NCBI GenBank assembly: GCA_023436885.1
Contig: JAEZHI010000045.1
Span: 62,001 to 126,000 of the forward strand
DNA from: Pseudomonadota bacterium
GTDB taxonomy: Bacteria; Pseudomonadota; Alphaproteobacteria; Rhizobiales; Pleomorphomonadaceae
Length of the DNA: 64,000 nt
Direction: 5' to 3'
This document shows, in pieces, positions 41,711 through 51,592 of this stretch. A model generated the notes under the pieces. It was not told the DNA's origin, did not search any database, and saw only the letters and a list, made by a program, of their open reading frames with translations. The stretch's first letter is position 1, and each line of letters begins with the position of its first letter. The translations under genes and the position numbers were made by a program.

Positions 41711-43090
41711 ATGAGCAACCGCATGTGGGGCGGCCGGTTTTCGGCCGGACCGTCCGCGATCATGGAGGAAATCAATGCCTCCATCGACTTCGACCGGAAG
41801 CTCTACGCCCAGGATATCGCAGGCTCCAAGGCGCATGCCGAAATGCTCGCCGCCCGCGGCATTATCTCCAAGGACGACGCCGGCAAGATCGCCGAAGGCC
41901 TCGATACGATCAAGGCTGAAATTGACGGCGGCAGTTTCACCTTCTCGCGAGCCCTTGAGGACATCCACATGAATGTGGAGTCGCGCCTCAAGGATCTTAT
42001 CGGCCCTGCGGCCGGTCGCCTGCACACGGCGCGTTCCCGCAACGATCAGGTGGCAACCGACTTCCGCCTGTGGGTCCGCGACAGCCTCGACCATGTCGAC
42101 GGCCAGCTCGCCGACCTGATGCGGTCGCTGGTGAAGCGGGCCGGCGAGCACGCTGGCACGGTAATGCCTGGCTTCACTCATCTTCAATCGGCGCAGCCAG
42201 TTACCTTCGGCCATCACCTGATGGCCTATGTCGAGATGCTCTCCCGCGACCGTGGCCGCGTTCAGGACGCTCGTCGGCGTCTCAACGAGTGCCCGCTCGG
42301 CGCTGCGGCCCTGGCAGGCACCTCGTTCCCGATCGATCGTCACATGACCGCGGCGAGCCTGGGGTTCGATCGCCCGACGGCCAACTCGCTCGACAGTGTC
42401 TCCGACCGCGATTTCGCACTCGAGGCGATGGCCGCCGCGTCGATCATCGCCGTGCATCTATCGCGTCTCGCTGAGGAGATCGTCATCTGGTCTTCGGCGC
42501 AGTTCGGCTTCGTGCGTCTCTCCGATGCTTTCTCGACGGGCTCGTCGATCATGCCGCAGAAGCGCAACCCGGACGCCGCCGAGCTGGTACGCGCCAAGGC
42601 CGGCCGCATCATAGGCGACATGAACGCGCTTCTGATCATCATGAAGGGACTGCCGCTCGCCTATCAGAAGGACATGCAGGAAGACAAGGAGCAGGCTTTC
42701 GACTGTTTCGAGAACCTGTCGCTGGTGCTCGCCGCCATGACTGGCATGGTCGATGACATGGTTCCGAACGTCGCTCGCATGGCTGCTGCGGCCGGCTCCG
42801 GCTTCTCGACCGCCACCGATCTTGCCGACTGGCTGGTGCGTGTCCTCGGCCTGCCGTTCCGGGATGCCCACCACGTGACGGGGCGTCTGGTGGCGATCGC
42901 CGCCGAGCGCGGCATCGAACTATCGGAGATCCCGCTTGCCGACATGAAAACGGTGCATGACGGCATCACCGAAGCGGTCTACGATGTTCTTACCGTCGAG
43001 AATTCGGTTCGCAGCCGCACGTCGTATGGCGGTACGGCGCCAGATAACGTGCGGGCTGAGGTGAAACGCTGGACGGCGCTTCTCGGCTGA
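41711..43090 (+). CDS. argH: Argininosuccinate lyase
   Basis: Last enzyme of arginine synthesis, cleaving argininosuccinate to arginine and fumarate. 459 residues, full length. Motifs of the fumarase/aspartase superfamily: ARSRNDQVATDFRLW, the AQPVTFGHHLMAY region with the catalytic His, and the signature TGSSIMPQKRNPDAAELVRA with the catalytic serine. ATG 41711 with GGAG 8 nt upstream. First of argH-lptM-lysA. Confidence 0.97.
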   Translation: MSNRMWGGRFSAGPSAIMEEINASIDFDRKLYAQDIAGSKAHAEMLAARGIISKDDAGKIAEGLDTIKAEIDGGSFTFSRALEDIHMNVESRLKDLIGPAAGRLHTARSRNDQVATDFRLWVRDSLDHVDGQLADLMRSLVKRAGEHAGTVMPGFTHLQSAQPVTFGHHLMAYVEMLSRDRGRVQDARRRLNECPLGAAALAGTSFPIDRHMTAASLGFDRPTANSLDSVSDRDFALEAMAAASIIAVHLSRLAEEIVIWSSAQFGFVRLSDAFSTGSSIMPQKRNPDAAELVRAKAGRIIGDMNALLIIMKGLPLAYQKDMQEDKEQAFDCFENLSLVLAAMTGMVDDMVPNVARMAAAAGSGFSTATDLADWLVRVLGLPFRDAHHVTGRLVAIAAERGIELSEIPLADMKTVHDGITEAVYDVLTVENSVRSRTSYGGTAPDNVRAEVKRWTALLG

Positions 43091-43127
43091 AGATGGCCTT
43101 CTTCGAAGCAAACGGATCGAGGATACG

Positions 43128-43355
43128 ATGGTGCTGCGTCTCGGGATGATAATGCTGATGGTCGGTCTGGCGGTCACCGGCTGCGGTCGCAAGGGTACGC
43201 TCGAAACGCCGCGGGCGGTCGCCGCCCAGGCGGCCAAGACCAAAACGAACGCTGCCGAGGCGACGAGTACCGACTCCACCGATCCCGGCGCCGTGAAACC
43301 GAGCAATGACGCGGTGAAGCCTGACAAGCCCTTCATCCTCGACGGTCTGATCTGA
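43128..43355 (+). CDS. lptM: LptM-like (YifL) small lipoprotein
   Basis: 75 residues with a lipoprotein signal peptide and lipobox ending in VTGCGRKGTLETP, the recognisable start of YifL/LptM, followed by an Ala/Thr/Lys-rich tail and a short hydrophobic end (FILDGLI). E. coli LptM helps assemble the LPS translocon LptDE. The position between argH and lysA is common in alphaproteobacteria. ATG 43128 follows GAGG. Confidence 0.85.
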   Translation: MVLRLGMIMLMVGLAVTGCGRKGTLETPRAVAAQAAKTKTNAAEATSTDSTDPGAVKPSNDAVKPDKPFILDGLI

Positions 43356-43365
43356 GGGGGTCCGT

Positions 43366-44634
43366 TTGCATCATTTCAGCTATCGAAGCGGCGTGCTTCA
43401 CGCCGAGGATGTCGCAGTGCCCTCGATTGCCGCAGCCGTCGGCACGCCGGTGTACATCTATTCTTCGGCGACGATCGCACGCCATTTCCAGGTTTTTCGC
43501 GAAGCGCTCGGGGATGATCGCTCGCTGGTCTGCTACGCACTAAAGGCCAATTCCAATCAGGCGGTGATCAGCACCTTGGCGCGTCTCGGTGCGGGCGCCG
43601 ACGTTGTTTCGGAAGGCGAGCTGCGCCGGGCGCGGGCGGCGGGCATTCCGGCGGACAAGATCGTCTTCTCCGGTGTCGCCAAGTCGGTCCGCGAGATCGA
43701 ATACGCCCTTGCCGAGGGCATCAAGTGCTTCAACGTCGAGAGCGAGCCGGAACTCGAACGTCTCTCCGCGGTGGCAACCCGCCTCGGTCGCACGGCGCCG
43801 GTGTCGCTGCGCATCAACCCGGACGTCGACGCTCGCACCCATGCCAAGATCTCCACTGGTAAGGCCGAGGACAAGTTCGGCATTCCCTGGAAGGAAGCCG
43901 TGAGCGTCTATGCGCGCGCCGCCGCGCTGCCCGGCCTTGGGGTGACCGGCATCGACATGCACATCGGCTCGCAGATCACCGATCTCGAGCCCTTCGATGC
44001 CGCCTTTGCCCGGCTCGGTGAACTGGTCGCCGCCCTGCGCGCCGCCGGCCATGGTATTCATCACGTCGACCTCGGCGGTGGCCTCGGCATTCCCTACAAG
44101 GCTGACAACACCCCGCCGCCCCATCCGGCAGCCTATGTCGAGGTCATCCGCCGACACACCAAGTCGCTCGACTGCGAAGTGCTGATCGAACCGGGCCGCT
44201 TCATCGTCGGCAATGCTGGCATCCTCGTCACCGAAGTGCAGTATGTGAAGCGGGGTAAGGCGAAGACTTTCGTCATCGTCGACGCGGCGATGAACGATCT
44301 GGTGAGGCCCACCCTTTACGACGCCTATCATGAGATACGCCCTGTCAACGAGCGACCGGCAGGCGCCGAGCAGGAGAAGGTCGATGTGGTCGGCCCGGTT
44401 TGCGAGAGCGGAGACTATCTGGCGCGCGACCGCAACCTGCCGGTGGCACAGCCCGACGAGCTACTTGCCGTGTTCTCCGCCGGCGCCTATGGCGCGGTCC
44501 AGGCCGGGACCTACAATTCTCGTCTGCTGGTGCCGGAAGTTCTCGTGGATGGCGATCGGTGGGCGGTGGTGCGCCCGCGTCCGTCTTACGAGGACCTGAT
44601 CGGTCTCGATCATCTTCCCGACTGGCTGATTTAG
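43366..44634 (+). CDS. lysA: Diaminopimelate decarboxylase
   Basis: PLP enzyme making lysine from meso-diaminopimelate, 422 residues. The PLP lysine is Lys60 in VCYALKANSNQAV; HIGSQITDLEPF, GGGLGIPY, EPGRFIVGNAGILV and the cysteine in GPVCESGDYLA complete the active site of a fold-III decarboxylase. TTG 43366 has GAGGGGG 6 nt upstream. Starts 10 bp after the lipoprotein gene, so it is in the argH operon, and is followed by a terminator. Confidence 0.96.
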   Translation: MHHFSYRSGVLHAEDVAVPSIAAAVGTPVYIYSSATIARHFQVFREALGDDRSLVCYALKANSNQAVISTLARLGAGADVVSEGELRRARAAGIPADKIVFSGVAKSVREIEYALAEGIKCFNVESEPELERLSAVATRLGRTAPVSLRINPDVDARTHAKISTGKAEDKFGIPWKEAVSVYARAAALPGLGVTGIDMHIGSQITDLEPFDAAFARLGELVAALRAAGHGIHHVDLGGGLGIPYKADNTPPPHPAAYVEVIRRHTKSLDCEVLIEPGRFIVGNAGILVTEVQYVKRGKAKTFVIVDAAMNDLVRPTLYDAYHEIRPVNERPAGAEQEKVDVVGPVCESGDYLARDRNLPVAQPDELLAVFSAGAYGAVQAGTYNSRLLVPEVLVDGDRWAVVRPRPSYEDLIGLDHLPDWLI

Positions 44635-44658
44635 CGGCTGCATTTGCCCAAGTTTTGG

Positions 44659-44682
44659 GCTCGCCGGCTGGCGGGCCTTTTG
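44659..44682 (+). terminator. Terminator after lysA
   Basis: 7-bp stem GCTCGCC (44659-44665) / GGCGGGC (44670-44676) with a GGCT loop and CTTTTG after it. A smaller hairpin, GCCCAA / TTGGGC (44646-44660), lies just before. Its position rules out a ureD start upstream of about 44680. Confidence 0.6.
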
Positions 44683-44709
44683 CCACATTGCCTACTGTCG
44701 TCGCAGGGG

Positions 44710-45597
44710 ATGGCAGTGGGGGAGAGCTTGGCCGTCGTTTCAGCCGCAATGCCGCTTAAAGTTGAGGGGCCTCGACTAGAACGGGCCGAGGGATCCGCGC
44801 GCGTTGCCTTTGCGTTGCGGCAGGTTGCTGGTCGGGAAGAGACGAGGCTTGCCGACCTCTTTCAGGACGGTTCGGCCAAGGTGCGTCTCCCCAGGGTCTA
44901 TGATGGTTCGGGACCGGCCGCGGTTTTTCTTAATAGTGCCGGCGGCGTGACCGGTGGCGATCATCTGACCTTCGAAGCTCATTTCGGCGCGGGAGCGGTG
45001 GCAACCGTCACCACGCAGGCCGCCGAACGCATCTATCGGCGCTCCGAGGGCGTTGGTCGCATCGAGAACCGGCTTGTCGTTGAGGCTGGCGCGAACGCTC
45101 GTTGGTTGCCGCAGGAGACGATTGTCTTCGACGGCGCCGGGCTCAGTCGTCGTCTTGATGTCGAGCTCTCCGGTGACGCTCGCCTCTTTGCCGTGGAGAG
45201 CGTCGTACTCGGTCGTACGGCCATGGGCGAAGAGGTCAATACCGTTGATCTCGCGGATCATTGGCGCGTCCGTCGCGACGGACGGCTCGTCTATGCCGAT
45301 GCCTTGCGACTTCGCGGCGACAGCCGTTCCATCCTGTCCGGCGGCGCTACCGGTCGTGGCGCCCGTGCCTTTGCCTCGGTACTGTTGGCCGCGTCTGATG
45401 CGGTGTCTAGGCTCGAACGGGCGCGAGAGCTGATTTCGGTACTTTCGGGAGATGGCATCGAGGCTGGCGCGTCGGCTTTCGATGGCCTCCTGTCCATACG
45501 TTGTCTTGCCCTTGACGGGCGGCGCTTGCGCGCCATTGTCGAACCGCTGATCGAAACCCTCACCGGCTGGCCGCTGCCGCGCGCCTGGTCGATCTGA
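44710..45597 (+). CDS. ureD: Urease accessory protein UreD
   Basis: 295-residue scaffold that binds apo-urease and recruits UreF and UreG for nickel insertion. Typical motifs: FLNSAGGVTGGDHLTFEAHF, TTQAAERIYRR and LPQETIVFDGAGLSRRLDVEL. First gene of the urease operon. The start is uncertain: ATG 44710 touches an AGGGG, while GTG 44716 is 6 nt after it; frames beginning further upstream run over the lysA terminator. Confidence 0.93.
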   Translation: MAVGESLAVVSAAMPLKVEGPRLERAEGSARVAFALRQVAGREETRLADLFQDGSAKVRLPRVYDGSGPAAVFLNSAGGVTGGDHLTFEAHFGAGAVATVTTQAAERIYRRSEGVGRIENRLVVEAGANARWLPQETIVFDGAGLSRRLDVELSGDARLFAVESVVLGRTAMGEEVNTVDLADHWRVRRDGRLVYADALRLRGDSRSILSGGATGRGARAFASVLLAASDAVSRLERARELISVLSGDGIEAGASAFDGLLSIRCLALDGRRLRAIVEPLIETLTGWPLPRAWSI

Positions 45598-45612
45598 GAC
45601 GAGGAAGACCTG

Positions 45613-45915
45613 ATGAATCTGACGCCGCGCGAAAAGGACAAGCTGCTTGTCAGCCTCGCCGCCATGGTGGCTCGCAATCGCCTCGAACGGGGCGTCAAGC
45701 TCAACCACCCGGAGGCAGTGGCGCTCATCACCGACTATGTGGTCGAGGGCGCGCGTGACGGCCGCACGGTTGCCGAGCTGATGGCCGGTGGCGCCACGGT
45801 GCTGCGCCGCGAGCAGGTGATGGAAGGCATCGCCGAGATGATCCACGACGTGCAGGTCGAGGCAACCTTCCCTGACGGCACCAAGCTCGTCACCGTGCAC
45901 GAACCGATCAGGTGA
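45613..45915 (+). CDS. ureA: Urease gamma subunit
   Basis: 100-residue structural subunit of urease, opening MNLTPREKDKLLVSLAAMVA and carrying VKLNHPEAVALITDYVVEGARDG as expected, full length. GAGGAAG upstream; 15 bp after ureD. Confidence 0.98.
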   Translation: MNLTPREKDKLLVSLAAMVARNRLERGVKLNHPEAVALITDYVVEGARDGRTVAELMAGGATVLRREQVMEGIAEMIHDVQVEATFPDGTKLVTVHEPIR

Positions 45916-45919
45916 AGTC

Positions 45920-46171
45920 ATGGCTCTTGAGCTTCGCCCTAATTGTGAATGCTGCGACCGCGATCTGCCGCCGTCGGCCGAGGCGTTCATCTGCTCCTTC
46001 GAGTGCACCTGGTGCCCCGATTGCGCTGCGGACGTTCTGAATGGCGTCTGTCCCAATTGCGGCGGCGAGTTGGTGCGACGACCGGTACGTCCGGCCGAGA
46101 AGCTTGCCGCCAACCCAGCTTCCACAATCCGCGTCTTCAAAGGCGAGCCTTGCGCGCCGCGCGCCGCCTGA
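45920..46171 (+). CDS. DUF1272 zinc-finger-like protein inside the urease operon
   Basis: 83-residue protein of the DUF1272 family. Nine cysteines lie in CECC, CSFEC-TWC-PDC and CPNC groups (residues about 9-50), so it should bind one or two metal ions, most likely Zn. It starts 4 bp after ureA and ends 11 bp before ureB, in an operon whose other small genes all serve urease. The function of DUF1272 is not established; a link to urease or nickel is suggested only by position. Confidence 0.85.
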   Translation: MALELRPNCECCDRDLPPSAEAFICSFECTWCPDCAADVLNGVCPNCGGELVRRPVRPAEKLAANPASTIRVFKGEPCAPRAA

Positions 46172-46182
46172 AAGGAACGATC

Positions 46183-46488
46183 ATGATACCAGGTGAAGTC
46201 ATTACTCCTGCCGGCGATATCGAGCTCAACGCCGGCAAGCCGACACTGGTACTTGAAGTGGCAAACTCAGGCGACCGACCGGTGCAGGTTGGCAGCCACT
46301 ATCATTTTGCCGAAACCAACCCGGCGCTCGTTTTCGATCGCGACAAGGCGCGTGGCTACCGGCTCGATATACCTGCCGGCACCGCCGTGCGCTTCGAGCC
46401 GGGGCAGAGCCGGTCGGTGACCTTGGTGCCCTACGCCGGAAAGGGCGAGGTCTACGGTTTCCGTCAAGCGGTCATGGGGAAGCTGTGA
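46183..46488 (+). CDS. ureB: Urease beta subunit
   Basis: 101-residue structural subunit: MIPGEVITPAGDIELNAG at the start, then SHYHFAETNPALVFDRDKARG and GTAVRFEPGQSRSVTLV, all canonical. AAGGA 6 nt upstream of ATG 46183. The larger open frame that begins earlier overlaps the DUF1272 gene and is not coding. Confidence 0.98.
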   Translation: MIPGEVITPAGDIELNAGKPTLVLEVANSGDRPVQVGSHYHFAETNPALVFDRDKARGYRLDIPAGTAVRFEPGQSRSVTLVPYAGKGEVYGFRQAVMGKL

Positions 46489-46575
46489 GCATCCTCGCCC
46501 ATAAGCGCGTTTTCGTTCGGCCGTGACACGGCCCGCTTTCTGAGTTTCAAGCTGCTCTCTTCGGGAGACTGACAG

Positions 46576-48291
46576 ATGTCCTACCGCATGTCCCGTGCTG
46601 CCTATGCCGACATGTTCGGTCCCACCGTCGGCGACAAGGTGCGCCTCGCCGATACCGAACTGTTCGTCAAGGTCGAGAAGGATTTCACCGTCTATGGTGA
46701 GGAAGTGAAGTTCGGCGGTGGCAAGGTGATCCGCGACGGCATGGGGCAGAGCCAGGCAAGCCGAGCCGACGGGGCGGTCGACACTGTCATCACCAATGCA
46801 CTGATTATCGATCACTCGGGCATCTACAAGGCCGACGTCGGCATTACCGATGGCCGCATTTCAGGCATCGGCAAGGCCGGCAATCCCGACGTCCAGCCCG
46901 GCGTCACCATCATCGTCGGTCCCGGCACGGAAGCCATTGCCGGCGAAGGCAAGATCCTAACAGCCGGCGCACTCGACACCCACATCCACTTCATCTGTCC
47001 GCAGCAGGTGGACGAGGCGCTTTATGCCGGCATCACCACCATGCTGGGCGGCGGAACCGGTCCGGCCACCGGCACGGCTGCCACCACCTGTACGCCCGGC
47101 CCGTGGCATCTTGCGCGGATGATCGAGGCTGCCGAAGGGTTCCCGATGAACCTCGCCTTCTCAGGCAAGGGCAACGCGTCGTTGCCGGCAGCGCTGATCG
47201 AGCAGGTCAAGGCCGGTGCCTGCGGGCTCAAGCTGCACGAGGACTGGGGCACCACGCCGGCCGCCATCGACAACTGTCTTGCCGTTGCCGACGACTACGA
47301 CGTGCAGGTGATGATCCACACCGATACGCTCAACGAGAGCGGCTTCGTCGAGGACACCATTGCCGCCTTCAAGGGACGTACCATTCACGCCTACCACACC
47401 GAAGGCGCCGGCGGCGGTCATGCGCCCGACATCATCAAGGTGGCAGGGCTTCCCAACGTGCTGCCGTCGTCGACCAATCCGACCCGGCCCTACACGCGCA
47501 ATACGCTCGACGAGCATCTGGACATGCTGATGGTCTGCCATCACCTCGATGGTTCGATCCCGGAAGATGTCGCCTTCGCCGAGAGTCGTATCCGCAAGGA
47601 GACCATCGCGGCGGAAGACATCCTGCACGACATGGGCGCCTTCTCGATCATCTCGTCCGACAGCCAGGCCATGGGCCGCATCGGCGAGGTGATCATCCGC
47701 ACCTTCCAGACGGCGCACAAGATGAAGGTGCAGCGCGGTGCTCTGCCGGAAGACGTCGGAACGGATGCCGATAATTTCCGCGTCAAGCGCTACATCGCCA
47801 AGGTGACCATCAATCCGGCCATCGCGCAGGGGCTTTCCAAGCATGTCGGCTCGGTGGAAGTGGGCAAGCTTGCCGATCTCGTGTTGTGGACGCCGGCCTT
47901 CTTCGGCGTGAAGCCCGATCTGGTGCTGAAGATGGGCACCATCGCGGCGGCAGCCATGGGCGATCCCAACGCGTCGATCCCGACTCCGCAGCCCGTTCAT
48001 TACCGGCCCATGTTCGGTGCCTTCGGCAAGGCGATGACCCGCTCGTCGGTTACCTTCGTCTCGCGCTACGCCTATGAGAACGGCATCAAGGAGAAGCTGG
48101 GTCTCGACCGCGTGGTGCTGCCGGTTGAGAACACCCGCGGCGGCATTTCGAAGGCATCTCTGATCCACAACTCGGCGACACCCAAGATCGAGGTCGATCC
48201 AGAGACCTATGAGGTCCGGGCCGATGGCGAGCTTCTGACCTGCGCGCCAGCGGATGTCTTGCCGATGGCGCAACGGTATTTCCTGTTCTGA
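46576..48291 (+). CDS. ureC: Urease alpha (catalytic) subunit
   Basis: 571-residue catalytic subunit hydrolysing urea to ammonia and carbamate. Nickel ligands are all present: His136 and His138 in ALDTHIHFICPQ, the carbamylated Lys219 in CGLKLHEDWGT, His248, and His274 in IHAYHTEGAGG. The active-site flap has Cys321 in LMVCHHLDGSIPEDVAFAES. Full length. Confidence 0.99.
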   Translation: MSYRMSRAAYADMFGPTVGDKVRLADTELFVKVEKDFTVYGEEVKFGGGKVIRDGMGQSQASRADGAVDTVITNALIIDHSGIYKADVGITDGRISGIGKAGNPDVQPGVTIIVGPGTEAIAGEGKILTAGALDTHIHFICPQQVDEALYAGITTMLGGGTGPATGTAATTCTPGPWHLARMIEAAEGFPMNLAFSGKGNASLPAALIEQVKAGACGLKLHEDWGTTPAAIDNCLAVADDYDVQVMIHTDTLNESGFVEDTIAAFKGRTIHAYHTEGAGGGHAPDIIKVAGLPNVLPSSTNPTRPYTRNTLDEHLDMLMVCHHLDGSIPEDVAFAESRIRKETIAAEDILHDMGAFSIISSDSQAMGRIGEVIIRTFQTAHKMKVQRGALPEDVGTDADNFRVKRYIAKVTINPAIAQGLSKHVGSVEVGKLADLVLWTPAFFGVKPDLVLKMGTIAAAAMGDPNASIPTPQPVHYRPMFGAFGKAMTRSSVTFVSRYAYENGIKEKLGLDRVVLPVENTRGGISKASLIHNSATPKIEVDPETYEVRADGELLTCAPADVLPMAQRYFLF

Positions 48292-48296
48292 TTGGG

Positions 48297-48322
48297 AAAG
48301 CGTCGCACAGTTGGCGCTTTTT
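48297..48322 (+). terminator. Weak hairpin between ureC and the MFS gene
   Basis: 6-bp stem AAAGCG (48297-48302) / CGCTTT (48315-48320), 12-nt loop, ending in five T. Could attenuate but is unlikely to block transcription into the downstream genes. Confidence 0.3.
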
Positions 48323-48370
48323 CACACTAGAACGGCGCGCGTCCCTACCGCGATCCGGAAGTGGTTCTTC

Positions 48371-49600
48371 ATGCCCGCCTTACCTGGTATCTCTCCGGCT
48401 CGTCTCCGCCTTGTCAGCGTGCTTGCCGTAACGCAGGTGATCGGCTGGGGAACGACCTTCGACATGCCCGGCGTGATGGCACGCAAGATGGCGTCCGATG
48501 TCGGTCTCAATATCGACACGACCTTTTTCGGTTTGACGTTGATGATGTTGGTGATCGGCCTGACAGGACCGGTCGTTGGCGAAACGTTGCGGCGGATTGG
48601 GGCCGCGAGGGTGCTTGCCCTCGGCTCGGCGGCTTCCACGGCCGGCCTTGCCCTGCTGGCTGCCGCGGAGGGACCCGTCGGCTATTTCACGGCCTGGACG
48701 CTGATCGGTTTTGCGGGTTCGCTGGCGTTGTCCGTGCCGGCCTATGCGGCGGCGGTCGAGCGCGAGGGAGCCGCCGGGCGACGGACCATCGGCGTACTGA
48801 TGATCTTCACCGGCGTGTCCTCGACCATCTTCTGGCCCATTCTGGACGCCGTTGATGCCCTCGTCGGCTGGCGCATGACTCTCTTCATCATGGCGGGCCT
48901 GCATCTCCTGGTGTGCTTGCCGCTGCATCTGTTTGCCCTGCCTCCGGTGACAGGCTCATTGACGGAGCCGGAAGCGAACCAACGCCGAGCGGTCGTGCTC
49001 GACGCGCATGGTTCTTCGCGTGCCCTGGTCCACATCGGGGTTATCTCCGTCGCGTTTTCTTTCACGACCTTCGGTTTGGCGGCCGCTTATCTCGAGCTGC
49101 TGCGCGGGGCCGGTGCCTCGGTTGAATATGCATTGTGGCTTGGCACGGTCAGACCTTTGGTGAGTATCGCCGCCCGTGCCGCCGATCTCGCGCTCGACGG
49201 GCGCGGCGGGCCGCTTGCCACCACAGCTGCGGCAGCACTTCTGATGGGCGGCTCGTTCGCTTTGCTTCTCTCGGGTGTCGAAGGCGCCTGGCTGTTACCT
49301 GCCTTCGTGGCGATTTACGCCTTTGGGGCCGGTTTATCGGCCATGGCACGCGCGGTGTTGCCGCTGGCCTTCTTTCCTCCGGATGAATTCTCCCGCCAAT
49401 CCGGTCGGTTGGCATTGCCTCAGAACATTGGCAATGCCATTGCGCCGGTGGTTTTCGTTGCCGTCATTCACCACGCGGGCGTGCCTGCGGCGGCACTGCT
49501 GGGCCTCGCACTGATGATGGCGGCGCTTGCCTCGGCGGCGCTTTTGGCTAAGCTCGCCCATCCGTCCCTTCCTCCGTCCGTCAGGACCGACATGCTATGA
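48371..49600 (+). CDS. MFS transporter between ureC and ureE
   Basis: 409-residue major facilitator with about twelve hydrophobic segments, including VLAVTQVIGWGTTFDMPGV, FGLTLMMLVIGLTGPVVGE and ALLMGGSFALLLSG. The short loop after helix 2 (GETLRRIGAARVLALG) resembles the MFS A-motif. No His- or Cys-rich metal segment. Its stop codon overlaps the ureE start by 4 nt (ATGA), which couples the two and places it within the urease operon. Substrate unknown. Start ATG 48371 is my choice; the ribosome binding site is only GGAAG 9 nt upstream. Confidence 0.85.
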   Translation: MPALPGISPARLRLVSVLAVTQVIGWGTTFDMPGVMARKMASDVGLNIDTTFFGLTLMMLVIGLTGPVVGETLRRIGAARVLALGSAASTAGLALLAAAEGPVGYFTAWTLIGFAGSLALSVPAYAAAVEREGAAGRRTIGVLMIFTGVSSTIFWPILDAVDALVGWRMTLFIMAGLHLLVCLPLHLFALPPVTGSLTEPEANQRRAVVLDAHGSSRALVHIGVISVAFSFTTFGLAAAYLELLRGAGASVEYALWLGTVRPLVSIAARAADLALDGRGGPLATTAAAALLMGGSFALLLSGVEGAWLLPAFVAIYAFGAGLSAMARAVLPLAFFPPDEFSRQSGRLALPQNIGNAIAPVVFVAVIHHAGVPAAALLGLALMMAALASAALLAKLAHPSLPPSVRTDML

Positions 49601-50241
49601 TTACTGCCACCCGCATCCTCCCCGCCGGTACCTGGACCGGAACGCCGGCCGATACGCTTGCTCTTGAGCGCGACGACCGTCATCGCCGTCGTCTGGTGAT
49701 GCGGTGCGTCGGCAAGACCGTGTTCTTGCTTGATCTCAAGGAGGCGGCCGTGATGAAGGACGGCGATGCCCTTGAGCTTGAGGACGGGCGCTTGATCCTA
49801 GTCCAGGCGGTTCCAGAGCGTCTCCTGGAGATCGCTGCCGCGAGCCCGGCCGATCTCGTGCGCGTCGCCTGGCATCTCGGCAACCGGCATTTGCCGGCTC
49901 AGTTCCTCGGCGATCGGCTGCGCATACGGTACGACCATGTCATCGAGGAGATGCTGAGAGGGCTCGGTGCCACGGTCATGCCGGTCCTCGCCGCTTTCGA
50001 TCCGGAAGGTGGCGCCTATGGCTATGGCGAGACGCACGGGCACGACCATCATGATCATGGAGCGCATGAGCATACCCACGAACATGGGCCGGAGCGTCAT
50101 CATCACGACCATGGCGATGCCGGGGAGCATCACCACCATGAACACGCCCACGGCGACGCTTGCGGCTGCGGACATGATCACTCCCACGATCATGCCCATG
50201 GACACGATCACGCTCACGGGCACAGCCACAAGCATGACTGA
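49597..50241 (+). CDS. ureE: Urease accessory protein UreE with His-rich tail
   Basis: Nickel chaperone, 214 residues. The peptide-binding N-domain is followed by the metal-binding domain with HLGNRHLPAQFLGDRLRIRYDHVIEEML (quoted only as its start HLGNRHLPAQF), then about 60 residues densely packed with His and Asp plus a CGCG-type cysteine pair. The tail should bind several Ni2+ ions. Overlaps ureF by 8 nt. Confidence 0.96.
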   Translation: MITATRILPAGTWTGTPADTLALERDDRHRRRLVMRCVGKTVFLLDLKEAAVMKDGDALELEDGRLILVQAVPERLLEIAAASPADLVRVAWHLGNRHLPAQFLGDRLRIRYDHVIEEMLRGLGATVMPVLAAFDPEGGAYGYGETHGHDHHDHGAHEHTHEHGPERHHHDHGDAGEHHHHEHAHGDACGCGHDHSHDHAHGHDHAHGHSHKHD

Positions 50242-50925
50242 GATCCCGTCCGGGACGGCGCTCTCCCGTTTGATGACCTGGCTCTCACCGGCATTCCCGG
50301 TGGGCGCCTTTACCTACAGCCACGGTCTTGAATGGGCGGTCGAGGATGGAACCGTGACGTCGGCAGCGTCACTGTTGGACTGGCTCTCCGCCATTTTGCG
50401 TCATGGTGCCGGTCGCAGCGATGCCATCCTGCTCATCGCTGCCTTTCGAGCTGCGGCCGATGGACGGACTGATGAACTCCATGAGGTCGCGGAGCTCGCT
50501 TACGCGCTTCAGCCCTCCAGGGAACGGCGCCTCGAGAGCGGGGCGCAGGGGCGTGCCTTTGCAACGGCTATCGGCGACACCTGGGGTTCCCCAACGCTGA
50601 TCGATCTCGCAACGCGGCTTTCGCCCGATCCTGTTGCTTACGCTGTTGCCGTGGGAACGGCCGCGGCCGACCATCGTCTGCCGCTTGCCGAAACGGTCGA
50701 GGCTTATCTGACGGCCTTTGTCGCCAATCTCGTTTCCGCGGCGGTACGCGCCGTACCGCTCGGACAGACCGATGGGCAGCGGGTGGTCCGCGATCTTGCC
50801 CCCATCGTTTCCTCGATGGCAACCGAGGCGCTGGTTGCTTCGCTTGATGACGTTGGCGGAGCCTGCCTGCGCGCCGATATCGCTTCCATGGCCCACGAAA
50901 CCCAATACACAAGGTTATTCCGCTC

Positions 50926-50929
<4 letters not shown>
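50234..50929 (+). CDS. ureF: Urease accessory protein UreF
   Basis: 231-residue helical protein that links UreD to UreG and gates GTP hydrolysis during nickel insertion. Typical segments: MTWLSPAFPVGAFTYSHGLE near the start and ISSMAHETQYTRLFRS-like end (ADIASMAHETQYTRLFRS). ATG 50234 lies within the 3' end of ureE. Overlaps ureG by 4 nt. Confidence 0.96.
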
Positions 50930-51546
<617 letters not shown>

Positions 51547-51592
51547 CTCCACTCAGACATCCGGGCTTAGTTATTTTTGGCAATAATTCTTC

